Origin: Candidatus Woesearchaeota archaeon
GTDB lineage: Archaea; Nanoarchaeota; Nanoarchaeia; Woesearchaeales; UBA11576
DNA: 12,149 nucleotides
Assembly (NCBI GenBank): GCA_013331125.1
Contig: DUGW01000042.1
Location: forward strand, 1-12,149
Direction of reading: 5' to 3'
The notes under the pieces were generated by a model that was not told where the DNA came from, ran no database searches, and saw nothing but the letters and a program-made list of their open reading frames with translations. Below, one piece after another: positions 1 through 5,218 of this stretch. A program made the translations under genes and the position numbers. The number at the start of each line of letters is the position of its first letter. Position 1 is the stretch's first letter.

Positions 1-203
1 TCGACGTATTCTCCTGGTTTTACAGGGTCTGGGTCCTGGCTTATCATTGATACCCTTATGCTCGGTCCTGATACATACGTATCGACGTCTGCCAGGGCTA
101 TTGCCGGCATCAGCAGCATTAACACTGCAAATATGGCCGCATACATGTTATTTCTTGTCGTTTTCTTTCCTGTTGTTTTCCTGAGGGAATTTTTGTTGTT
201 CAT
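1..203 (-). CDS. N-terminus of a secreted COG1361-like (S-layer/CARDB-type) protein, partial
   Basis: The reading frame starts at the ATG whose complement is 201-203 and is still open at position 1, giving 67 residues. The first 19 residues are polar and rich in Lys, Arg and Asn. A hydrophobic stretch follows (about residues 20-38) ending in ALA before Asp39, which is a typical Sec signal peptide. The mature start contains QDPDPVKPGEYV (residues 56-67), the kind of opening seen in archaeal COG1361 proteins, which carry CARDB-like beta-sandwich repeats. A GAGGT Shine-Dalgarno motif lies just upstream, and the gene follows the ATPase stop codon by only 19 bases, so the two are co-transcribed. 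In other archaea such proteins are often encoded beside a MacB/FtsX-type permease. A permease beyond position 1 is my inference. Most of the protein is outside the window, so family assignment rests on a short stretch. Confidence 0.72.
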   Translation of the reverse strand, partial: MNNKNSLRKTTGKKTTRNNMYAAIFAVLMLLMPAIALADVDTYVSGPSIRVSMISQDPDPVKPGEYV

Positions 204-222
204 TTGACCTACCTCGCTAGCA

Positions 223-1002
223 TCATTTTTTTGTCTTTTTGTTGTTTTTACCGGTTTTCTTTTCTTCGGTCTTCTTCCTGCATGGGGATTCCTTGTCGTG
301 TTTATGGCTTGTTCCCTTTATTGTCCTCACTATCGTCCCGTCGCGCAGGAATTCCACGCGTTCTGCGTGGCCTGCCACGCCTTCATCGTGTGTGACCATG
401 ACTATTGTCTTGCATTTCTTGTTGTGCAGTTGTGTCAGGAAATCCATGATGACATTCTCTGTCTTTGAGTCGAGGTTTCCTGTGGGCTCATCTGCAAGTA
501 TCACTTCAGGATCATTGGCCAGAGAACGTGCTATCGCCACTCTCTGCTGCTGTCCTCCTGACAGTTCTGTGGGTTTGTGGTCCATCCTCTCTCCGAGGTC
601 TACCATCTTCAGCAGCTCCTCTGCTCTTTCTCTCCTCTCTTCTATGGGCATCCCCTGGAATGTCATCGGCAGCATCACGTTCTCTAGTGCTGTGAGTGTC
701 GGTATCAGGTTGAACTGCTGGAATATGAATCCTATCTTCCTTCCTCTCACCTGTGCCAGGTCTGACTCTGATAGGTGTGATATGTCTTTTCCGTCTAGGA
801 GTATCCTTCCTTTTGATGGTACGTCCAGCGCTCCCACCATGTTCATAGCAGTGCTCTTTCCGCTGCCTGATGGTCCCATTATCGCCACGAATTCTCCCTC
901 TTTTATGTCCAGCTCCAGCCCTCTGAGTGCATGGACCTCTACATCTCCCATTGCGTAGGTCTTCCATACCTTCTCTAGTTTTATTACCGATCTTTTTGCC
1001 AT
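223..1002 (-). CDS. ABC transporter ATP-binding protein, MacB/LolD type
   Basis: This 259-residue protein is the ATPase subunit of an ABC transporter, probably an exporter or mechanotransmission complex of the MacB/LolD/FtsE class acting at the inner face of the membrane. All motifs are intact: Walker A GPSGSGKST (43-51), Q-loop FQQFN (94-98), signature LSGGQQQ (147-153), Walker B with D-loop VILADEPTGNLD (167-178) and the H-loop His205. The DEPTGNLD form and the FQQFNLIPTLTALENV stretch are typical of the MacB/LolD family. After residue 230, where the family usually ends, there is a tail of about 29 residues rich in Lys and containing one Cys; it has no recognisable fold. The ATG at 1002 is preceded by GAAGG inside a short tandem repeat. 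The gene follows the PadR regulator and precedes the exported COG1361-like protein, which fits a PadR-controlled transporter operon. Substrate cannot be told from sequence. Confidence 0.95.
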   Translation of the reverse strand: MAKRSVIKLEKVWKTYAMGDVEVHALRGLELDIKEGEFVAIMGPSGSGKSTAMNMVGALDVPSKGRILLDGKDISHLSESDLAQVRGRKIGFIFQQFNLIPTLTALENVMLPMTFQGMPIEERRERAEELLKMVDLGERMDHKPTELSGGQQQRVAIARSLANDPEVILADEPTGNLDSKTENVIMDFLTQLHNKKCKTIVMVTHDEGVAGHAERVEFLRDGTIVRTIKGTSHKHDKESPCRKKTEEKKTGKNNKKTKK

Positions 1003-1005
1003 TGT

Positions 1006-1067
1006 CCTTCACTTCATCTCTTGACCTTCACTTCGTCTCTTGAAATTCTCTCACTTCAGCCTCTTGA
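1006..1067 (-). repeat. Tandem 19-bp repeat in the ABC gene leader, two good copies plus one degenerate
   Basis: Two adjacent 19-base copies (1006-1024 and 1025-1043) differ at one position. On the minus strand the unit reads TCAAGAGAYGAAGTGAAGG. A third, diverged copy (1049-1067) overlaps the last codons and the stop of the extended PadR frame. The copy nearest the ATPase start places GAAGG just before its ATG, and each unit carries a similar purine-rich core, so the array sits where the ribosome binds. It probably arose by local duplication of the end of the upstream gene. Confidence 0.75.
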
Positions 1068-1251
1068 GGGCCTCTGTGGCCTCTTTAAGTATCTTCCTTA
1101 TCTCTGGTTCGTTCCTGTCATATTTCCCTGTGTCCACGAGCTCGAACATTATCTTCTTCAGGTGCAGCATCTCTGCGCTTCCGACGCGCAGGAATGCGTC
1201 GCTCTTCTTGGAATTTTCAGCCACCCTTTTTATGAATTCCTGTTCTGTGCT
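1051..1251 (-). pseudogene. In-frame open continuation of the PadR gene beyond its TGA codon
   Basis: Directly after the TGA that ends the PadR gene (1254-1252), the same frame stays open for 66 codons to another TGA at 1053-1051. The encoded stretch is coding-like: it starts STEQEFIKRVAENSKKSDAF, contains MLHLKKIMFELVDTGKYD, and ends EATEALKRLK. It is charged and predicted to be helical, like the C-terminal dimerisation helices of longer PadR proteins. It lacks a well-placed ATG with a ribosome binding site: the ATG that overlaps the TGA is in another frame and closes after 12 codons. The simplest reading is that the original protein had about 167 residues and one codon became TGA by mutation or sequence error. 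Recoding of UGA is possible but not supported elsewhere in the window. An independent small gene started at GTG near 1220 is a weaker alternative. Confidence 0.6.
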
Positions 1252-1554
1252 TCATGAAAGCTGGACCAATGCACTCATTGACTTGTTGAGTCTCTCGAAC
1301 ATGCATTCTTTCTGTTTCTTGAATGTCTTCAGTATCTCTTTTCCCTGCTTTGTTATGGTGTATATCTTGCTCTTTCCCTCTTCTCTGCTGGTTATGAATC
1401 CGCTCTCTTCTAGGTCTTTCAGCAATGGGTATATAGAACCAGGGCTTGGCCTCTTTCCTGTGGCTGCTTCCAGCCGGTTCATCAGGTCATAGCCTTTTGT
1501 GTCTGCCTCATCCAGGAATTTAAGTACGAAGTACTTGAGATACCCTTTTATCAT
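1252..1554 (-). CDS. PadR-family transcriptional regulator
   Basis: This 100-residue protein carries the winged-helix domain of PadR regulators. Visible hallmarks are GYDLMNRLEAATGKRPSPGS at residues 21-40, followed by IYPLLKDLEESGFI (about 41-54, recognition helix) and a wing with YTITKQGKEIL. PadR proteins are dimeric DNA-binding repressors, often of neighbouring efflux genes and of themselves. The start ATG at 1554 has AGAGG upstream. The protein ends at a TGA immediately after the predicted first C-terminal helix, which is short for the family; the same frame continues open to 1051, so the dimerisation region may be cut off. It is the first gene of the operon with the ABC ATPase and the COG1361-like protein. 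The region upstream holds a phased array of palindromes that could be its operators. Confidence 0.9.
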   Translation of the reverse strand: MIKGYLKYFVLKFLDEADTKGYDLMNRLEAATGKRPSPGSIYPLLKDLEESGFITSREEGKSKIYTITKQGKEILKTFKKQKECMFERLNKSMSALVQLS

Positions 1555-1607
1555 GTTACTGTTGCCTCTTTACGCCTTCTTCGCCCGTATCAGTCGTTGG
1601 CAGTCGA

Positions 1608-1705
1608 CAAACAATATCGGAACCGATATATCGTTTCCAATATATCTATTTCGATATATCGATTTTGATATATCAATATCGATATATCGGTATCGATAAT
1701 AGTAT
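1608..1705. promoter_or_regulatory. 14-bp-period array of ATATAT-centred palindromes (putative PadR operators)
   Basis: Perfect palindromes CGATATATCG occur at 1624-1633, 1652-1661 and 1680-1689. A variant, TGATATATCA, is at 1666-1675, and a degenerate unit is centred at 1642.5. Their centres (1628.5, 1642.5, 1656.5, 1670.5, 1684.5) are exactly 14 bases apart. Weaker flanking units extend the phase to about 1608 and 1705. The array begins about 55 bases upstream of the PadR start. On the minus strand TTTATATA (1710-1703) sits at its far edge, so the array would cover the transcription start if that box drives PadR. PadR proteins bind inverted repeats, so autoregulation is the likely role. Binding itself is inference. 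Confidence 0.7.
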
Positions 1706-1710
1706 ATAAA
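1703..1710 (-). promoter_or_regulatory. TATA box, probably for the PadR-ABC operon
   Basis: The minus strand reads TTTATATA, a close match to the archaeal TATA consensus. A start about 26 bases downstream would fall near 1680, inside the palindrome array, leaving a leader of roughly 125 bases before the PadR ATG. Read on the plus strand the same element is TATATAAA and could serve the divergent membrane-protein gene, so its direction is uncertain. Another possible minus-strand TATA is the ATATAT core at 1624-1633. Confidence 0.45.
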
Positions 1711-1789
1711 GCTTACGGAATTAAGAAGGAAAGACCCGGATATTTCTACATATGGCAGACAATAGGAAGAGGACGCAGGCAGATACATT

Positions 1790-1851
1790 CAGACAGGCAT
1801 GATGCACAGACAGATAATGCATAGACATGCATAGGCACGCACAGACAGATA
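1790..1851. repeat. Short direct repeats upstream of the membrane-protein gene
   Basis: The 13-base sequence GCACAGACAGATA occurs exactly at 1804-1816 and 1839-1851, and CAGACAG occurs a third time at 1790-1796. Between the two 13-mers, ATGCATAG appears at 1817-1824 and 1827-1834, each with a palindromic ATGCAT. The second 13-mer runs into the TATA box at 1849-1856. This is the pattern of a regulator-binding region, distinct in sequence from the ATATAT palindromes. No coding sequence is supported here; a 16-codon frame from the ATG at 1752 has no other support. Confidence 0.5.
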
Positions 1852-1859
1852 TATATAGG
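1846..1859 (+). promoter_or_regulatory. TATA box for the polytopic membrane protein gene
   Basis: The stretch around 1849-1856 reads TATATATA on the plus strand. In archaea transcription starts about 25-27 bases from the TATA centre, which puts the start near 1878. This makes a TTG start at 1876 awkward, because it would lie at or before the first transcribed base, and favours a start after the GAGGTG motif at 1884-1889. Confidence 0.5.
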
Positions 1860-1875
1860 CGTATTTTCACGGTCT

Positions 1876-3351
1876 TTGGAAAAGAGGTGTATTGCCATAA
1901 AGAAAGAGGGTCATCTTTCAAGGGTTGAACTCGGCATTGAGGAGGCTATCCTGGTCTTCCTCATAGCTATTGAGCTGCTTGATTTCTTCCGGGTCATCCA
2001 TCCTGTGCTGGAGTTCATCGAGAAGACCCTTGCCATAATGGCTGTCTGCTACCTCACCTATAAGGTCAGCATCACCAGGGTTTTCTTTGGCCACAGGAAG
2101 TTCTGGCCTGATATAATGGTTATCGCAGGCTATCTCCTGCTCTCTGTCAAGGTGATAATTGGTTTTTTCATAGGTGTGGCTGCTGAGAAGAGCGTCCTCT
2201 CACCTTTCTATTCTCTTGTGATCACCAACATGGACATCATTGAGAAGGTCTGCTTTAACCTGGGCGTCTTGCTGATATTCGTGACATCCATTGTCCTTGT
2301 CAGGGAGAAGATCGGCAAGCCTAGTTTCCTGTACATCATCCATGAGAATAGCGCTGCTGACTCTTCAGCTAAGAAGGTCTTCAGGGCCTTGTTCATCTAT
2401 GTCTCTTTCCTGGCTTTCTTCATCCTTGTGTTCAATTTTGTCGTTGAGTGGTTAGCAACTACAGTGGATGCTCCGATTATGATAATTGTCATGCTTATGC
2501 TGCTCTTTGTCATTGTCAAGCATAAGTCGCGCATGGATGCTGAGTCTTTGCTCCTCAGGATAACCGAAGCCAGCGAGGAGTTCTATGAGAGAGTCATCCT
2601 TATGTTCCAGAAGAAGAGCCGTATCGCCATCGGCATCATCGGTGTGCTTGTCCTGCATATGGTCGTTGAGGTCGGGCATTTCATCATCCCTTACACTACC
2701 GGTCTTGCTCTTCCCTGGTATTTTCCCCAGCTTGGTCCTGGTCATGAGCCCATCCTTCTTCCTATGCTGAGGGATTTTACCCTTGCTTCCGGAATCCTCC
2801 AGCAGTTCTTTGTCATCCTTGTCTATATGATGAACATCATTGCGATACTTATGCTCTTCATCGCTCCTGCTTATATCTGGTATTATCTCTATAAGGACAA
2901 GAAGATCGTCCCTGGCCATCTTACCTGGCTTTTCTTCGGTATGTTGAGTGTCTTCTTCATCGCCCCTGTCTTCAGGATGCGTTCTTTTGGCTCTCAGCTT
3001 CTTATCGGCACTGATATCCTTACCCAGCAGATCCCCTTTATCCAGAATGTCTTCTATGCCATCCTTGTCGGCGTAGTGGTCTCGTTGATATTCATCCTTC
3101 TCCATAGGAAGTTTCCCAAGCGCACTGCCAAGGTCGGTTTCTTCTTTGCCCTTGTGTATTTTGCTTTCTATCTCTGGTATTTTGTTGTCGATCTCTGGGG
3201 GTATTATATCAACGCGATAATTGTCATGTTCCAGAACTATCAGTTTGTCATCGGCACCCATTTCTTCATCTTCTTTGCCCTGACGATACTGTTCTATATC
3301 GGCGGCTATGTCATGCTTATCTATGAAGTCTATGCCAAGCAGAAGATGTAA
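1876..3351 (+). CDS. Polytopic membrane protein of unknown function
   Basis: The protein has up to 491 residues and about 12 hydrophobic membrane segments, for example around residues 22-40, 50-68, 80-101, 127-143, 169-193, 199-215, 249-271, 304-338, 349-366, 391-409, 420-440 and 457-485. Lys/Arg-rich loops lie between them. I do not recognise the family. There is no ABC, MFS or glycosyltransferase motif that I can name, and the long hydrophilic loop around residues 216-248 is the only sizeable soluble part. The frame opens at a TTG (1876) with no ribosome binding site. A GAGGTG motif at 1884-1889 would suit a start seven bases later at ATA 1897, which is not a standard start codon. No in-frame ATG occurs before codon 55, so the true start is uncertain. 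The gene is divergent from the PadR operon and convergent with 3394-4206. It ends in TAA, with no clear terminator in the 42-base gap. Confidence 0.85.
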   Translation: MEKRCIAIKKEGHLSRVELGIEEAILVFLIAIELLDFFRVIHPVLEFIEKTLAIMAVCYLTYKVSITRVFFGHRKFWPDIMVIAGYLLLSVKVIIGFFIGVAAEKSVLSPFYSLVITNMDIIEKVCFNLGVLLIFVTSIVLVREKIGKPSFLYIIHENSAADSSAKKVFRALFIYVSFLAFFILVFNFVVEWLATTVDAPIMIIVMLMLLFVIVKHKSRMDAESLLLRITEASEEFYERVILMFQKKSRIAIGIIGVLVLHMVVEVGHFIIPYTTGLALPWYFPQLGPGHEPILLPMLRDFTLASGILQQFFVILVYMMNIIAILMLFIAPAYIWYYLYKDKKIVPGHLTWLFFGMLSVFFIAPVFRMRSFGSQLLIGTDILTQQIPFIQNVFYAILVGVVVSLIFILLHRKFPKRTAKVGFFFALVYFAFYLWYFVVDLWGYYINAIIVMFQNYQFVIGTHFFIFFALTILFYIGGYVMLIYEVYAKQKM

Positions 3352-3393
3352 GAGAATTAAAGATTATGCTGCGACATTAGCTACGTCTTGACC

Positions 3394-4206
3394 CTAAGCT
3401 ATCTTCCCTGTTATCCCATACCACCTGAGGAGCAGTCTGTCTTTCGCTTTCACGAGGTCTTCTCCGCGTCCCTGGACTATCACGCAGTTGTCTGCCAGTA
3501 TGACTCTTGGGTCGTCTGATTCCTTGAAGTATATCACTGCCTTTTCTGTGTCGTCACATGTCACGACTCCTGCGTCTTGGCATGCCTTTGTCTCGTTGCG
3601 TGTGCATGCTGCTTTCATGTCGTATCCGAATGCCCATGCGAGGCTTCTGCTCAGTCCGAAGTTTGCGACAGCCACCCATTTGAGTTCTCTTCCCAGCGGG
3701 TCGAATGTTATGTATATCCTTCCGCTCTTGACAAAGTTCTCTGTGAGGCTTCCTTCGATAGGTATGTCCTCTACTGATTTCGGGTCGTAGTTGAATGTGA
3801 CATCGTATAGTGTGCCTTTGTTCTGAATCTGTGTGTACCATACGTCTGCGTATTTGATGAATGAGTATCCGTTGTACATGTATCCTTCCTGGGGCTTCAG
3901 CTCTCCTGCCACGTTGAGTGAATGCATTCCGTCTATCGTGACTGGTTCTTTGTGGTATGATGAGTAGAATGCGACTCCTCCGAGCACTCCGAATACTATT
4001 ATTATTACTCCGACTAACCACAGGAGTTTTTTTGTGTCTTTCTTCTCATCTTCCGGAGCGTCTTCCTCTTCTGCGTCGCATGCGCATGAGCTGCATGCTG
4101 CCAGTCTCTGTGCTTTTCTTGTGTTGTCTTCTACCACTGTCTGTGCGAGGTCCAGGTCTAGGTCATACTCTGGTCCTTCTTCGTGGTTGTCTTTTTCTGA
4201 AGTCAT
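3394..4206 (-). CDS. Single-pass membrane protein with paralogous outer domain (second of a pair)
   Basis: This 270-residue protein has an acidic N-terminus (1-50), a Cys cluster CSSCAC (38-43), a basic stretch and one membrane segment (61-81). The rest, about 190 residues, is predicted to lie outside the cell. The outer domain resembles that of the upstream gene from about residue 123 to 264. Shared landmarks are a Trp-rich start, TFNYDP (137-142), YITFDP (165-170), NFGLSRSL (182-189), VVTC (214-217), an acidic-Ser pair ES (229-230), a Cys in DNC (241) and DRLLLRWYGI near the end. Cys217 and Cys241 match the two Cys of the paralogue's outer domain and could form a disulfide; Cys201 and Cys209 are extra. 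I do not recognise a named family. Similar proteins seem frequent in DPANN genomes, from general memory only. The gene starts 28 bases after the upstream stop and lacks a clear ribosome binding site, so it is probably translated from the shared transcript. Confidence 0.85.
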   Translation of the reverse strand: MTSEKDNHEEGPEYDLDLDLAQTVVEDNTRKAQRLAACSSCACDAEEEDAPEDEKKDTKKLLWLVGVIIIVFGVLGGVAFYSSYHKEPVTIDGMHSLNVAGELKPQEGYMYNGYSFIKYADVWYTQIQNKGTLYDVTFNYDPKSVEDIPIEGSLTENFVKSGRIYITFDPLGRELKWVAVANFGLSRSLAWAFGYDMKAACTRNETKACQDAGVVTCDDTEKAVIYFKESDDPRVILADNCVIVQGRGEDLVKAKDRLLLRWYGITGKIA

Positions 4207-4234
4207 TTTCTGATGAGATGTGCTTTTGTTCTGT

Positions 4235-4867
4235 TTATTCTATGATCCCCAATATAGCATATGCCAGCCTGTCCACCAGCGGTGGGACATCGTACCTGTC
4301 TGCTTCCAGCACTATGCAGTCTCCTTCCATGTAGACTTTTGTTACGTTTGATTCTCTTATGTCAATCACAGGCACGACTCTTGTCGCATTCTGGCACGTC
4401 ACCAGTTCCTGGTTGTATAGTTCGTTCTCTTCTGTTATCGCAGGCATCGCGTATACCTGTCTTTCTACCAGGAAGTTTGATATGCCGAATTTTGCAGCCT
4501 CGAATATCTGCACATTCTTGGTGTTCGGGTTGAATGTCACATACACGACACTTGCCTCCCTGAGCCTGTCACTGATCTCTTTCTCGATCATGAGCTCTTC
4601 CAGGTCTTCTGGGTGGTACTGGAAAGCATACTGCTTGTCATCTATTGTTACCTGCCATCCCAGGTTTGTGTCTCGGAAATCATGATCTTTGTAAGGTCTT
4701 TTCTCTCCGCCTGATGCGTATCCGCTGAACATTATCCCGAATATCGATAATATCATCAGTCCGGCAAGTATCAGTGTGAACAGCATCTCTTTCGAGAGCC
4801 TCTTTTTTGGCTTTTCTGGGCGTTGTAGCGCCTTTTTGCTTACTTTGTATCTTTTGACTCTTGACAT
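4235..4867 (-). CDS. Single-pass membrane protein with paralogous outer domain (first of a pair)
   Basis: This 210-residue protein has a strongly basic N-terminus (1-27), one hydrophobic membrane segment (28-50) and an outer domain of about 160 residues. The positive-inside rule places the C-terminal part outside. Landmarks are WQVTIDDKQYAFQYHP (71-86), VYVTFNP (108-114), AAKFGISNFL (124-133), VTC (156-158), GDC (182-184) and VDRLAYAILGI (198-208). These align in the same order with the 270-residue protein encoded just downstream, so the two are diverged paralogues in one operon. Cys158 and Cys184 are the only cysteines and match a conserved pair in the partner. The ATG at 4867 has a good archaeal Shine-Dalgarno, GGGTGAT, eight to nine bases upstream. 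No known enzymatic motif is visible; a structural or accessory envelope role is inference. Confidence 0.87.
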   Translation of the reverse strand: MSRVKRYKVSKKALQRPEKPKKRLSKEMLFTLILAGLMILSIFGIMFSGYASGGEKRPYKDHDFRDTNLGWQVTIDDKQYAFQYHPEDLEELMIEKEISDRLREASVVYVTFNPNTKNVQIFEAAKFGISNFLVERQVYAMPAITEENELYNQELVTCQNATRVVPVIDIRESNVTKVYMEGDCIVLEADRYDVPPLVDRLAYAILGIIE

Positions 4868-4916
4868 CTTGTCAATATCACCCGTATGTTTTGCTGTTCT
4901 CTGTGGTTTGTCTCTT

Positions 4917-4932
4917 CTTTATATTATTTATG
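4917..4932 (-). promoter_or_regulatory. TATA box for the paralogous membrane-protein operon
   Basis: The minus strand reads CATAAATAATATAAAG, an AT-only core centred near 4924. A start about 26 bases on, near 4898, would leave a leader of about 30 bases containing GGGTGAT before the ATG at 4867. This spacing is normal for an archaeal promoter. Confidence 0.5.
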
Positions 4933-5107
4933 AAACCTTCAATTATTGCTCTTCTGTTGTCTGTGTCTTGTGCCAAAAGGTCGGTTGTGACTGACAAAAT
5001 CACTTAATGTCTGCCTTCCGAAAGAACGCAGAACAGGCACAGATGACAGAAAACTTGAAAAAACCGCTCCAAGGCCCCCTTACCCCCGTTTCAGGCAGTT
5101 TACAGCC

Positions 5108-5133
5108 CTTTAAAAACCAAAACATTTTTAAAT
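5108..5133 (+). promoter_or_regulatory. TATA-like boxes for the giant secreted protein gene
   Basis: Two A/T boxes lie in tandem: TTTAAAAA at 5109-5116 and TTTTTAAAT at 5125-5133. The second predicts a start near 5155 and a leader of about 64 bases ending in GGTGGA (5210-5215), which is the likely Shine-Dalgarno before the ATG at 5219. Confidence 0.45.
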
Positions 5134-5218
5134 GGAAACGCTTCGTATAGAGCCGGACTGCGTTTATTTTTTTGCGTTTGCAGCTTCAGCATCAGGCTTA
5201 GAAAAACGTGGTGGATAG

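Larger units (their letters stand above)
4868..5218. promoter_or_regulatory. Divergent promoter region without a supported gene
   Basis: These 351 bases separate two genes that point away from each other. The left part carries the TATA box and Shine-Dalgarno of the paralogue operon, the right part those of the giant secreted protein. The middle (about 4940-5100) holds no RNA gene or repeat that I can see. A 47-codon frame at 5007-5150 is rejected because it overlaps the TATA boxes. A T-rich run (5167-5173) follows a weak six-base inverted repeat (5136-5141 with 5160-5165). Confidence 0.6.

Noticed and set aside
1051..1254. Genome-wide reassignment of UGA
   Set aside because: The ATPase gene ends at TGA just before a well-placed next gene, and the extended PadR frame itself ends in TGA. 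The giant gene has more than 2,300 codons with no in-frame TGA and uses TGG for Trp.
1608..1705. CRISPR array
   Set aside because: The period is only 14 bp, units are self-palindromic and there are no unique spacers of CRISPR size, nor cas genes.
1752..1802. 16-codon frame downstream of TATATAAA
   Set aside because: It is very short, has no conserved feature and lies inside a repeat-rich regulatory stretch.
2452..3261. 269-codon antisense frame inside the polytopic membrane protein gene
   Set aside because: The plus strand has clear membrane segments; the antisense product is a low-complexity charged shadow.
3352..3393. Terminator between the convergent genes
   Set aside because: The 42-base gap has no T-rich run or convincing inverted repeat on either strand.
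5007..5150. 47-codon frame from ATG 5007 in the divergent promoter region
   Set aside because: It has no ribosome binding site, has an unremarkable composition, and overlaps both TATA-like boxes of the giant gene.
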